A DNA stretch of 62,260 nucleotides from Lactobacillus gigeriorum DSM 23908 = CRBIP 24.85 (GTDB lineage: Bacteria; Bacillota; Bacilli; Lactobacillales; Lactobacillaceae), in the NCBI RefSeq assembly GCF_000296855.1, contig NZ_CAKC01000037.1, forward strand, positions 1 through 62,260, given 5' to 3'. Below the pieces are notes generated by a model. That model worked only from the letters and a program-made list of their open reading frames with translations. It was not told the DNA's origin and ran no database searches. This document shows, one piece after another, positions 52,844-61,053 of this stretch. The position numbers and the translations under genes are program-made. How positions within the stretch are numbered: the stretch's first letter is position 1; every line of letters starts with the position of its first letter.

Positions 52844-53143
52844 TTATCCACACCTGTGAAAAATAAGAATCTATATTTTGTGGTTATCTATTTATTTATA
52901 CTAGTTATTGTACTATACCAGTTTTTAAAAAATTTTTTGATTTATTTTCCCACATTTGGCCTTGGGATAACTACTTTTCACAAATTTTACCTATTTGTGC
53001 TTATTAAATCAAGTTTGTTAGCGGTTTTTATAAGTGCTAAATCCGAATTAAGTTACACACAATTCACAGGTTATCAACAAGTAATTCTGGGTAAATATTC
53101 CATAGTTATCCACAATCCACAGTTTTTTCCACAATTATCAACA
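52844..53143. other. DnaA-box cluster with AT-rich core
   Basis: Two perfect TTATCCACA boxes (52844-52852 and 53106-53114). One-mismatch boxes: TTACACACA (53053), TTATCAACA (53071 and 53135), TTTTCCACA (53125). Two-mismatch boxes: CAATTCACA (53060) and CAATCCACA (53113). All are on the same strand; seven lie within about 90 bases. A strongly AT-rich stretch (about 52860-52970) separates the first box from the rest. No gene is coded here. B. subtilis has a DnaA-box cluster beside the same gene (yydA = rlmH), so a conserved DnaA-titrating or initiation-control site is likely. Confidence 0.75.
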
Positions 53144-53215
53144 TGTTAACTTTACTCTGAGAACTTGACAAGTTTTAATTACGAACTTTATCATGTTACA
53201 CATTTATAAAGTTAA

Positions 53216-53258
53216 CAAAAAGGTGACCAACGGCTTAGTAGAGCCATTGATCACCTCT
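53216..53258 (-). terminator. Terminator of the wal/htrA operon
   Basis: AGGTGACCAACGGCT pairs (with GU) with AGCCATTGATCACCT around TAGTAG; minus-strand T-run follows. Confidence 0.85.
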
Positions 53259-53283
53259 TTTTTGATCATTGATTTTACGATTT

Positions 53284-54525
53284 TTAGTTACCTTGTAGCG
53301 TCACTTTAAGGTTAACGTCTTTACCATCACGGTTTACAGTTACAGTTACCGTATCTCCGACCTTGTGACTGTATAAAATACTGTGTAACGAAGCTACGTC
53401 GCTGACTTTTTTACCGTCAACTTTGGTAATAACATCTTTAGCCTTCATTCCTGCTTTGGCAGCTGCTCCAGTCTTCGTTACAGAGTCTACATAAATACCA
53501 CTCTCAAGTTTGGTAGTAATACCTAAGCGAGCTTTATAAGCTTCTGGAATTTCACCTAAAGTAATTACCTTAACGCCCAATTGTGGACGCGTAATTTTAC
53601 CATTCTTAACTAATTGGTTAACAATTGTGACCACTTCGTTAGATGGAATTGCAAAACCCATACCTTCAACTGAGGTACCATCTGAAGATTGGGCCAACTT
53701 CATTGAGTTGATACCTACTACTTGACCAGCTGAGTTAACAAGTGGACCACCTGAGTTACCAGGATTGATGGCAGCATCTGTTTGAATAACTGTCTGTTGG
53801 TTAGCTGAAGAAGTCGTAATGGTTCTACTTGGAGCAGAAACAATCCCTTGAGTTACTGTCGAAGCATATTCGCTACCAAGTGGCGAACCTACTGCAATAA
53901 CTGTTTGTCCAGCTACTAAGCTCTTAGAATCACCAAATTCAGCGGTTTGCGTTACATATTTAGCATCAATCGATAACACTGCCAAGTCAGTGGTGCTATC
54001 AGTACCTACTACCTTCGCATCAACAGGTTTGCCGTTGTTTAACATTACTTGTACGGCATCAGCACCAGAAACCACGTGATTGTTGGTTACTACATAGCCT
54101 TTACCATTGGCTTTCATGTAAATTACCCCTGAGCCTTCAGCATAAGTTGAAAGCTTACCATTGCTACTTGATGAGTCATTGTCATCGTCGTTACCAAAAA
54201 GACTAGCAATGCTGCTACTTGAACGTCCACTTGAGCGCTTTAGATTGATGACAGAAACTACTGCACCTTTAACATCATCATAAGCGGTAGTCATTGAACT
54301 GCTATTCTTAGCGCTAGTTTTTGAAAGTTGGGCACTTGAATTGCTTACAGTAGTTTGCGTTGGTTGATTAGTAATTGAACCATTGTTAATCGCATTCATT
54401 GCTGCATATGAAGCACCACCACCTAATATTCCGGCAACCAAGCCAATTGCGGCAGTCTTTACGAAAAATCCTTTAGTACTCTTAGTTTTTACTTGTTCAT
54501 TGTTTTGCATGTTTTTGTTTTCCAT
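53284..54525 (-). CDS. htrA: Serine protease HtrA (DegP family), membrane-anchored
   Basis: 413 residues. A cytosolic N-terminus precedes one helix (about 25-45, TAAIGLVAGILGGGASYAA), then a Ser-rich linker, the trypsin-like domain with triad His (TNNHVVSGADAV), Asp (STTDLAVLSID) and Ser (NPGNSGGPLVN), and one PDZ domain (about 310-410). It degrades misfolded exported proteins outside the membrane. It is the last gene of the wal operon and probably belongs to the WalRK envelope regulon. Start MENKNMQN chosen because GGGAG precedes it. Confidence 0.95.
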   Translation of the reverse strand: MENKNMQNNEQVKTKSTKGFFVKTAAIGLVAGILGGGASYAAMNAINNGSITNQPTQTTVSNSSAQLSKTSAKNSSSMTTAYDDVKGAVVSVINLKRSSGRSSSSIASLFGNDDDNDSSSSNGKLSTYAEGSGVIYMKANGKGYVVTNNHVVSGADAVQVMLNNGKPVDAKVVGTDSTTDLAVLSIDAKYVTQTAEFGDSKSLVAGQTVIAVGSPLGSEYASTVTQGIVSAPSRTITTSSANQQTVIQTDAAINPGNSGGPLVNSAGQVVGINSMKLAQSSDGTSVEGMGFAIPSNEVVTIVNQLVKNGKITRPQLGVKVITLGEIPEAYKARLGITTKLESGIYVDSVTKTGAAAKAGMKAKDVITKVDGKKVSDVASLHSILYSHKVGDTVTVTVNRDGKDVNLKVTLQGN

Positions 54526-54607
54526 CTTTTTATTATCTCCCTTCATCTGATGACTATAATATACCCAGCAAATTTGAAGATTGCGTGAACTATTTTCGGC
54601 GAATCTG

Positions 54608-55405
54608 TTAAATTTCTGTCAATTTTGTTGGTTCATCAGGTTCGGTCATAATAAGTTTCAGGTCCTGATCGACTTCGGCATCCCCCTGATCCAGCATCTC
54701 CCATGCAGTCTCTTTAGCAAGATACTCCGTATTATTATGTCGACTTAAATGCGATAGATAAATGTGCTTAGTGCGATTAGTAATTACATCCGCAAGTGCT
54801 TGTCCTGCTTGATCATTTGATAAATGTCCCACATCTGATAAAATCCGACTTTTTAGCGACCATGAATAAGGGCCGTCTCTTAGCATCATAGGATCATAAT
54901 TAAATTCCATCATGTATGCATCAGCTGCCTTAATCGTATCTTCAACTTCTTCAGAAACATAGCCAGTATCCGTCAAAAATGCTATCCGCTTACCCTCGCT
55001 AGTAAAGACGTAGTACTGTGGTTCAGCTGCATCATGGCTAGTCGCAAAAGCAGTAACTTCTAAATCATCGAAGATTTTACTTTGGCCAGGTTCAATGACA
55101 TTAATTTGATCAACCGGTAACTTACCAATTTTATTGGTATTCAAAAGGTATTGCCAAGTTCCTGAATTCGCAAAAGCGTTTATTTGTGGATATCTACGCA
55201 TTAGTACCCCTAATCCACCACTATGGTCACTATGATCATGGCTCAAAAAGACCATATCAATCTCACTAAGATCAACACCTACTTGTCCCAAAAGAGTTTG
55301 CGTCTTTTTTCCTGATAAACCAGCATCCATCAAAATTTTATGTTTTTTAGTAACTATCAAACTGGTATTTCCAGTTGAACCGCTAGCTAAGATTGAAACC
55401 TGCAC
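54608..55405 (-). CDS. walJ: Metallo-beta-lactamase-fold protein WalJ/YycJ
   Basis: 265 residues with the metal-binding motif SHDHSDHSGG, Asp in FLTDTGYV and a late His in YLSHLSRHNNTEY. WalJ is a conserved member of the wal operon, reported as a 5'-3' exonuclease linked to mismatch repair in Bacillus; the link to cell-wall control is indirect. It lies 20 bases after yycI. Confidence 0.94.
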   Translation of the reverse strand: MQVSILASGSTGNTSLIVTKKHKILMDAGLSGKKTQTLLGQVGVDLSEIDMVFLSHDHSDHSGGLGVLMRRYPQINAFANSGTWQYLLNTNKIGKLPVDQINVIEPGQSKIFDDLEVTAFATSHDAAEPQYYVFTSEGKRIAFLTDTGYVSEEVEDTIKAADAYMMEFNYDPMMLRDGPYSWSLKSRILSDVGHLSNDQAGQALADVITNRTKHIYLSHLSRHNNTEYLAKETAWEMLDQGDAEVDQDLKLIMTEPDEPTKLTEI

Positions 55406-55424
55406 TAGACAATTTCCTTCCCTA

Positions 55425-56252
55425 TTATTTTTCTAAGCTGTAAGTTGAACTAGCTGGCAATACCTGTGACGTAAAGGCGTTAACCCGCTTTAAGCTTGTA
55501 TTTTTGGTTGTTTTATTTTCTACCCAAACTAACCAAGTTGGTAAGAAGATCGTACTACCACGAACAACCGTCAATTTAGAATAAGCCAATTTTACTCTTA
55601 CAATTCTTGAATTATTAGCCAATTCACGATCTAAATACATCGCCTTAATCGCGTGCCATGGTGATATTGTCGACTGCAATTCTCGCACCGGACTGACTGG
55701 GCCAATATAAGTTAGCATGTAACTATCAATCACCTTGTCTTTGACCGTAATCACCAATTGGGCAGAGCTATCGTAAATTTTGCCATATTCTGATTTTTGT
55801 ACAAAAGTATAAATTCCAGACCCCGACATACTTGGTTCGTAAACATACTGCTTACCGTAAGGAACATTATGTGGATCGTTTTTAAAGGTATTTAAAGCTT
55901 TGATCGCAGCCTTACCTTTACCAGTTACTAGATATGAAAGCTTTGGGGTAGCAGTAATACTATTGTCAGACTTAGAGTAGGTGGCATTGACTTTGGTTAA
56001 ATCAGATATTTTTCCAGACAGATAATCGCGATTTTTGATCGCCATGTAATATCCTGAAGCTTGATTTTCTGAAATTTTAGCCGGTAAGTCGATGCCATCC
56101 GCCCGCATCTCCATCTTGATACTACTAGTACTTGTATCGCTGGTATCAACGCTACCTAAATTAACAGGTGAACGCAAAATTTCAAAAGCTAGATAGATAT
56201 CGATTAATACGAAGACAATTAAAAATAACCATTCTATTCTTCTATGATCCAT
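55425..56252 (-). CDS. yycI: WalK-regulating membrane protein YycI
   Basis: 275 residues: short cytosolic start, one helix (IEWLFLIVFVLIDIYLAFEI), then an extracytoplasmic YycI/YycH-fold domain ending with LPTWLVWVENKTT. In Bacillus and relatives, YycH and YycI bind WalK and modulate its activity. The gene follows yycH by 1 base, so their products are made together. Confidence 0.92.
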   Translation of the reverse strand: MDHRRIEWLFLIVFVLIDIYLAFEILRSPVNLGSVDTSDTSTSSIKMEMRADGIDLPAKISENQASGYYMAIKNRDYLSGKISDLTKVNATYSKSDNSITATPKLSYLVTGKGKAAIKALNTFKNDPHNVPYGKQYVYEPSMSGSGIYTFVQKSEYGKIYDSSAQLVITVKDKVIDSYMLTYIGPVSPVRELQSTISPWHAIKAMYLDRELANNSRIVRVKLAYSKLTVVRGSTIFLPTWLVWVENKTTKNTSLKRVNAFTSQVLPASSTYSLEK

Positions 56253-56253
56253 T

Positions 56254-57606
56254 CTAATTATCCCCCTTCCGATCAGCAGCTAAATTATAAAGATTCATGT
56301 CTTGCTTAGCCCATTCTTCAGCACTTTTCCATTCACCATAAGCTTTCAAGTAGTAGGTTGGAATTAGATTAACTAAATTGTTATAGCTATTATCCTTTTC
56401 TACTCGATAACCCACAACAATTCGTTGCACCTCATTTTCACGCATTCCATGATTTTCAAGATCGTTCAACATTTTTCTAGTAGCTTCTAGAGTCGTAGTG
56501 CGACCATCGAAAGGAATTGGAATCTGGAAGTTTAAACTGTTAAAAGTAACTGTCGTAGCTGAATCAGATGATGAGCCAACCACGATTTGCAAGTCATGTT
56601 GATTTAAAAATACTGGCATCCCTTCAATATAGTTAGTATAGCTAACACCATTATCGTCAACATCGAAGAAGCGGAGATCTTGTTCAGTCAATCCTAATTG
56701 GTGCACGTAATCAATACTATTCAAAAGCTTATTAGTGAGACTTACCTCAGCATCAGGATTATCTTTTTTATCATAATGAGTGTAAACATAATTATTTGGT
56801 CCATCGCTACGGATAGTTGGAACTGATAGTCTCGTGTAATAGCTTAATGAATAAGTGGTTACTCCCTTTTTATTGGTACGGCTTGATACACCTGACGTTC
56901 CCAACAAACGCGAAACAAAGTAAGCATCCGATTGTCGATTAGTTAAATAGCTATAGACTTTAAGCTTAGTTGGCTGAGTATAAAAAGTCGCATATCCGGT
57001 ACTAATTTTATAAAAACTGATCGGTACTTTTTGGCTGGCATTCTTAGCATATCTGCGCAGGCGATCAAAGTTAGCATTTTTCAAATAAACGCGATAAAGC
57101 GCGCTAGTTTGATCGTTACCAACATAAATCCATTTATTGGAGCTAGTAATAAAGAAGCGATTAAATTCACGGTTATCCTTTTTATTACCAAAATCAGCAA
57201 ACATATTAAATGTTACTTTATCTGGGTAAGATAGCTGTAAAAAGTTAGGATTATTGATTAAAACGCTATAATTAGCAACACTTCCACTCATTTTAACAAT
57301 GCGTTTAACCGTAGCTTGTTGTAAATTATTTGAAAATTCAAAAGACAAATTATTTTTGGAATCATACAAACTGTATGGTTTTCCTTTCATAAAGCCATAG
57401 GCTTTAGTTGGAATATATAAATCATAGTTTGATTTAGTATTTTTGCTTCTGGTCTGCTGACGAGAAATGGCATTGTTAGTTTGACTCAGACGACTGAAAC
57501 GTTGATCGTTAGTCATGATGAAAATCCATAACACGATCGAAAGCACAATGGCAGCAATCGTACCTGTCACCAACAATACTTCGCTCAGTTTAAATTTAAA
57601 CTTCAT
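56254..57606 (-). CDS. yycH: WalK-regulating membrane protein YycH
   Basis: 450 residues with one N-terminal helix (VLLVTGTIAAIVLSIVLWIF) and a large extracytoplasmic domain containing GVSYTNYIEGMPVF and NLIPTYYLKAYGEW. The start (MKFKFKLS) lies 10 bases after AAGGGG, and the gene overlaps the end of walK by 11 bases, the usual coupling. Acts with YycI on WalK. Confidence 0.93.
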   Translation of the reverse strand: MKFKFKLSEVLLVTGTIAAIVLSIVLWIFIMTNDQRFSRLSQTNNAISRQQTRSKNTKSNYDLYIPTKAYGFMKGKPYSLYDSKNNLSFEFSNNLQQATVKRIVKMSGSVANYSVLINNPNFLQLSYPDKVTFNMFADFGNKKDNREFNRFFITSSNKWIYVGNDQTSALYRVYLKNANFDRLRRYAKNASQKVPISFYKISTGYATFYTQPTKLKVYSYLTNRQSDAYFVSRLLGTSGVSSRTNKKGVTTYSLSYYTRLSVPTIRSDGPNNYVYTHYDKKDNPDAEVSLTNKLLNSIDYVHQLGLTEQDLRFFDVDDNGVSYTNYIEGMPVFLNQHDLQIVVGSSSDSATTVTFNSLNFQIPIPFDGRTTTLEATRKMLNDLENHGMRENEVQRIVVGYRVEKDNSYNNLVNLIPTYYLKAYGEWKSAEEWAKQDMNLYNLAADRKGDN

Positions 57607-59455
57607 CCCAGTCATCCCCTTCACTCATTGGTTCATATGGTAAGGAAATATAAAAAGTCGACCCTTTGCCTTCGCTACTATCAGCCCAAATTTTACCATG
57701 GTGAGCTTCAACGATTTCTTTGGCAATAGCTAGTCCAAGTCCCGTTCCACCTTGAGCACGTGAACGAGCTTTATCAACTCGATAGAACCGTTCAAAAATC
57801 TTATCTAAGTCTTTACGTGGAATTCCCAGTCCTTGGTCAGAAATACTCAAAATAATCCGATTCTGGCTTTGAAGCAATCGTACCGTAATAACTCCTCCGT
57901 CAGGAGAATATTTAATTGCGTTATTTACGATATTATCGACTACCTGCATCATTTTATCAGTATCAATTTCTACCCAAAGTGCTTGATTCCCTAGTTCACG
58001 TCTAATCGTGTACTTTTTATTTCCGGCATCTTTTTGTTCATTTTTAACGATCATATCAAACCGATTAAGAATATGAGCTACAAAATCATTGAAATTGACC
58101 AACTCAAATTCCATTTTGGAGACGCCACGATCCATTCGCGATAAGCTTAGTAAATCATTGATCATTCGAATCATTCGTTCAGTTTCTTCTTGCGTTACCT
58201 TTAAAAACTTAGGCGCGATATCTGGATCTTTCCATGCACCAGCATTTAAAGTGTCGATGTAGGCACTCAAACTAGTAAGAGGCGTCCGCAACTCATGAGA
58301 AACATTAGATACGAATTGACGTTGTGAATTTTCGTTTCGTTGTTGCTCAGTAATATCATGCAATACACACACGCTTCCTGAGACAAAACCCGTAATCCGT
58401 TTAATCAACGAAAAGCTTACGTGCAAAATCATCTCATCACGCGTACCTTCATTAACCGTAGTTACGAGTTCTTTTTGTTCAGAAATCAAATCTGACGGTG
58501 CTTCATCTAGTCCAAGCACTTCACTAATCGGTTTATTGATAACATCATTTTCTTCAACGTTTAAGAAATTTAACGCCATCTGGTTAACAACACTTACGTT
58601 TCCATGACGATCGGTAGCTAGCACTCCATCAGTCATGTGCGACAGCACGCTATCCAAACGTCGCCGCTCACTATCCGACTCTTCCTGCGAACGTTCGATA
58701 CGAACCGACAGCGTATTAAATGCCTTACCTAATTTACCAATTTCATCATTAGAATAGATCTTAACTTGATTGGAATAATCCCCGTCCGCAATGCTTAAAG
58801 CCTGCTTTTGCATATCTTCAATTGGTTGCGTAATTGCTCGCGAAATTACCAAGGAAAGCACTGCCCCCATAATTGCAGCAATCAACGATGCAACTAAGAA
58901 GGCAAATGAAGTATTACGCAAGTCATTGAAAATACTCTGCATACTAGCGCGAACATAGATAGCGCCAACCGTATTCGTCGATCCGTTGCCACTTGTCAAA
59001 GGGGTAATTTGGATCATATAGCTATTGCCATTTTCTTGAAGAGTCTTGGTTATTTGTCGTCCCGTTGAAGTAACCTGCTTAACATCATTATTATTGACCC
59101 TTTGGCCGATCCGTCCCTTATCATTTAAATTAGAGACTGCACGAATGATATCCTTGCTATCAACAACCATTAATTCGCTAATCGTCGAATCGTTATTATA
59201 ATCGCTAATAATCCGATTCAAATGATCATTGCTTTCTCTTTTATTGCTCGTCAATTGGCTAGATAGTTGCGACGTGACAATCTGTGGAATTTGCAAAGAA
59301 TTCTGAAAAGTTTCAATATTGTTCTGCTCTAATTGTCGCGTAAAATAAGCCCCGATCACTTCAATCGTTGCTAGCAGCATCAACATAAATACAATCGCAA
59401 GCTTAGTATTAATTGAATTAAAAACGTGTAGTAATTTTGCCTTTATCTTCTTCAT
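57596..59455 (-). CDS. walK: Sensor histidine kinase WalK
   Basis: 619 residues. First helix about 15-35, extracellular sensor (Cache-like, about 36-175), second helix, HAMP (about 200-255), PAS (about 265-370), HisKA with phospho-acceptor in SNVSHELRTPLTS, and HATPase with N box DNIVNNAIKYSP, G1 DQGLGI and G2 GGTGLGLAI. It controls peptidoglycan metabolism genes and is essential in many low-GC Gram positives. A hairpin separates it from walR. Confidence 0.97.
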   Translation of the reverse strand: MKKIKAKLLHVFNSINTKLAIVFMLMLLATIEVIGAYFTRQLEQNNIETFQNSLQIPQIVTSQLSSQLTSNKRESNDHLNRIISDYNNDSTISELMVVDSKDIIRAVSNLNDKGRIGQRVNNNDVKQVTSTGRQITKTLQENGNSYMIQITPLTSGNGSTNTVGAIYVRASMQSIFNDLRNTSFAFLVASLIAAIMGAVLSLVISRAITQPIEDMQKQALSIADGDYSNQVKIYSNDEIGKLGKAFNTLSVRIERSQEESDSERRRLDSVLSHMTDGVLATDRHGNVSVVNQMALNFLNVEENDVINKPISEVLGLDEAPSDLISEQKELVTTVNEGTRDEMILHVSFSLIKRITGFVSGSVCVLHDITEQQRNENSQRQFVSNVSHELRTPLTSLSAYIDTLNAGAWKDPDIAPKFLKVTQEETERMIRMINDLLSLSRMDRGVSKMEFELVNFNDFVAHILNRFDMIVKNEQKDAGNKKYTIRRELGNQALWVEIDTDKMMQVVDNIVNNAIKYSPDGGVITVRLLQSQNRIILSISDQGLGIPRKDLDKIFERFYRVDKARSRAQGGTGLGLAIAKEIVEAHHGKIWADSSEGKGSTFYISLPYEPMSEGDDWDEV

Positions 59456-59464
59456 TGTCCCTAT

Positions 59465-59496
59465 ATAAAAATAAGTCTGGTTAATTCCAGACTTCC
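59465..59496 (-). terminator. Hairpin between walR and walK (partial terminator?)
   Basis: Perfect AAGTCTGG/CCAGACTT stem with 6-base loop, followed on the minus strand by ATTTTTATA. It may lower walK relative to walR. Confidence 0.65.
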
Positions 59497-59499
59497 TTT

Positions 59500-60216
59500 T
59501 TATTCATCAGTCGGCTGCTTAACGTAATATCCTACTCCACGCCGAGTAATCAAAATTTGTGGTTGGATCGGATTATCTTCGATTTTTTCTCTCAATCGGT
59601 GAACAGTTACGTCTACAGTCCGTACATCTCCAAAGTAATCATAACCCCATACAGTTTGCAAAAGGTGTTCTCGCGTCATAACTTGCCCCATATGTTGAGC
59701 TAAATAGTACAACAGTTCAAATTCACGGTGAGTCAATTCAATCTTGTCACCATCTTTTTCAACAATATATGCATCAGGAATAATTACTAAGTTTCCTATT
59801 TGAATATTTTTGTCAGTTTCTTCTTGGGTCGCAGCTTCAGCCTTTTTGACAATATCGCGTCGACGCAAATTAGCCTTAACGCGAGCAACCAATTCACGAT
59901 TAGAAAATGGTTTAGTAACATAATCATCTGCTCCCATTTCCAAACCTAAAACTTTGTCAATTTCGGTATCTTTAGCTGTAACCATAATAATTGGCATGTC
60001 ATGTGTTTGACGAACTTCTCGTGCTACCTCTAGACCATCTTTTTTAGGCAACATTAAATCAAGAATCATAAGATCAGGATCATATTCATCAACTTTTTTG
60101 ACAGCTTCTTCACCATCATAAGCAGTATCGACGTCAAAACCTTCCTTAGTCAAATTAAATTTGATAATATCAGAAATCGGTTTTTCATCATCGACTACAA
60201 GTATTTTCTTTGGCAT
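59500..60216 (-). CDS. walR: Response regulator WalR
   Basis: 238 residues. Receiver domain with acidic pocket DDE near residue 9-11, phospho-acceptor Asp53 in [13 protein letters not shown], Thr in MVTAKDTE and Lys in VTKPFSN; then an OmpR/PhoB winged helix ending with [15 protein letters not shown] and GYYVK. First gene of walRK-yycHI-walJ-htrA. SD AAAGGAGG and a good promoter lie upstream. Confidence 0.97.
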   Translation of the reverse strand: MPKKILVVDDEKPISDIIKFNLTKEGFDVDTAYDGEEAVKKVDEYDPDLMILDLMLPKKDGLEVAREVRQTHDMPIIMVTAKDTEIDKVLGLEMGADDYVTKPFSNRELVARVKANLRRRDIVKKAEAATQEETDKNIQIGNLVIIPDAYIVEKDGDKIELTHREFELLYYLAQHMGQVMTREHLLQTVWGYDYFGDVRTVDVTVHRLREKIEDNPIQPQILITRRGVGYYVKQPTDE

Positions 60217-60241
60217 TGAGTCTGGCCTCCTTTGCCTCTTT

Positions 60242-60271
60242 ATTATACTGGTCTTTATCTATTATAGACAA
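60242..60271 (-). promoter_or_regulatory. Promoter of the wal operon
   Basis: TTGTCT, 18-base spacer, perfect TATAAT on the minus strand, about 25 bases before the walR start. Confidence 0.65.
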
Positions 60272-60297
60272 GAAATATAAAAAAATGCAAAAAAGAC

Positions 60298-60326
60298 TTG
60301 CTTTTTTTCTGAAAACAAGGCATAAT
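60298..60326 (+). promoter_or_regulatory. Promoter of the first tRNA-Lys gene
   Basis: TTGCTT, 17 bases, CATAAT, about 30 bases upstream of the mature tRNA. Confidence 0.5.
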
Positions 60327-60357
60327 AATTGATGTCGGTTATCGATGAATTAAATAT

Positions 60358-60430
60358 GGGTGGCTAGCTCAGCTGGCAGAGCAACGGACTCTTAATCCGT
60401 GGGTCCAGGGTTCGATCCCCTGGCCACCCA
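60358..60430 (+). tRNA. tRNA-Lys (CUU anticodon), copy 1
   Basis: Complete 73-base cloverleaf: acceptor GGGTGGC/GCCACCC, D stem GCTC/GAGC, anticodon stem ACGGA/TCCGT with loop CTCTTAA (anticodon CTT), T arm CAGGG-TTCGATC-CCCTG, discriminator A. CCA is not encoded. Confidence 0.97.
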
Positions 60431-60434
60431 TCTT

Positions 60435-60467
60435 TTAAAAGCACAACTTTGGTTGTGCTTTTTTGTA
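60435..60467 (+). terminator. Terminator after tRNA-Lys copy 1
   Basis: AAAAGCACAAC/GTTGTGCTTTT stem, then T-run. Confidence 0.88.
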
Positions 60468-60516
60468 TCTTTCTTGCTTCCACGATACAATATATATAGG
60501 GAAAGAAGTGATTTTT

Positions 60517-60705
60517 ATGAACAACGAAAATGTATTTTTTAACCCTGGCGACGCCATTGCTTCTTCACATGATCACAAGAAAGTCCGCCGTAGTAGACAA
60601 ATTTTTAAAGCAGCAAAGCCGACTGCAGGTAAATTAGTCATCGATAAGGCTAATAAAAATAGTACCCGTCCTGTATATTTTGCTGGCAAAACAACGAACA
60701 AGTAA
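60517..60705 (+). CDS. Small basic protein between the two tRNA-Lys genes, 62 residues
   Basis: ORF beginning MNNENVFFNPGDAIASSHDH with AAAGAAGTGAT as SD; an in-frame ATG further upstream lies in the tRNA terminator and is unlikely. The central part is basic (KKVRRSRQIFKAAKPTAGK). No family recognised. A TATATATA-rich -10-like stretch lies at about 60490. It sits between two identical tRNA copies, so its transcript could be independent or read through from the first tRNA. Confidence 0.6.
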   Translation: MNNENVFFNPGDAIASSHDHKKVRRSRQIFKAAKPTAGKLVIDKANKNSTRPVYFAGKTTNK

Positions 60706-60729
60706 TTTTTACTTTTTTTAAAAAAACAC

Positions 60730-60758
60730 TTGCATTAAGATCAAATAATTGATAACAT
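60730..60758 (+). promoter_or_regulatory. Promoter of the second tRNA-Lys gene
   Basis: TTGCAT, 17 bases, TAACAT, about 37 bases upstream of the tRNA. It resembles the promoter of copy 1. Confidence 0.6.
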
Positions 60759-60795
60759 ATTTAACTGTCAGCGATACAGCTGATAAGTTAAATAT

Positions 60796-60868
60796 GGGTG
60801 GCTAGCTCAGCTGGCAGAGCAACGGACTCTTAATCCGTGGGTCCAGGGTTCGATCCCCTGGCCACCCA
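60796..60868 (+). tRNA. tRNA-Lys (CUU anticodon), copy 2
   Basis: Identical in all 73 positions to copy 1, and the preceding seven bases (TAAATAT) are also the same. Copies are about 365 bases apart. Confidence 0.97.
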
Positions 60869-60945
60869 CTAATATAAGGAAGGAACTGCAAGGAGACGGT
60901 GCTTTTTTTATATTCTCAATTACTAAAAGGTAATTTTTTGGAACA

Positions 60946-60994
60946 CGAAAAACGTCAATCAACTCAATTAATGGGTAAGATTGACGTTTTTTAT
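60946..60994 (+). terminator. Terminator after tRNA-Lys copy 2
   Basis: AAAACGTCAATC/GATTGACGTTTT stem with an 18-base loop and a T-run. Confidence 0.75.
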
Positions 60995-61053
60995 TGTTTT
61001 AAACGGTTTTCCGCGCTAATCTAGTTATATAACATAGTAAAGGAACTATTTTT

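Noticed and set aside
52844-53143. This is the chromosomal oriC
   Set aside because: dnaA, dnaN, rpmH and other oriC markers are absent, and the wal operon is normally tens of kb from dnaA in this group. A satellite DnaA-box cluster fits better.
52697-53149. 150-codon plus-strand ORF crossing rlmH and the DnaA-box region
   Set aside because: Overlaps the start of rlmH, has no SD, and is Phe/Leu-rich owing to AT-rich DNA; not a credible gene.
60358-60868. tRNA-flanked integrated element with att sites
   Set aside because: Only about 365 bases and a 62-codon ORF lie between the repeats, with no integrase; both tRNAs have their own promoters and look functional.
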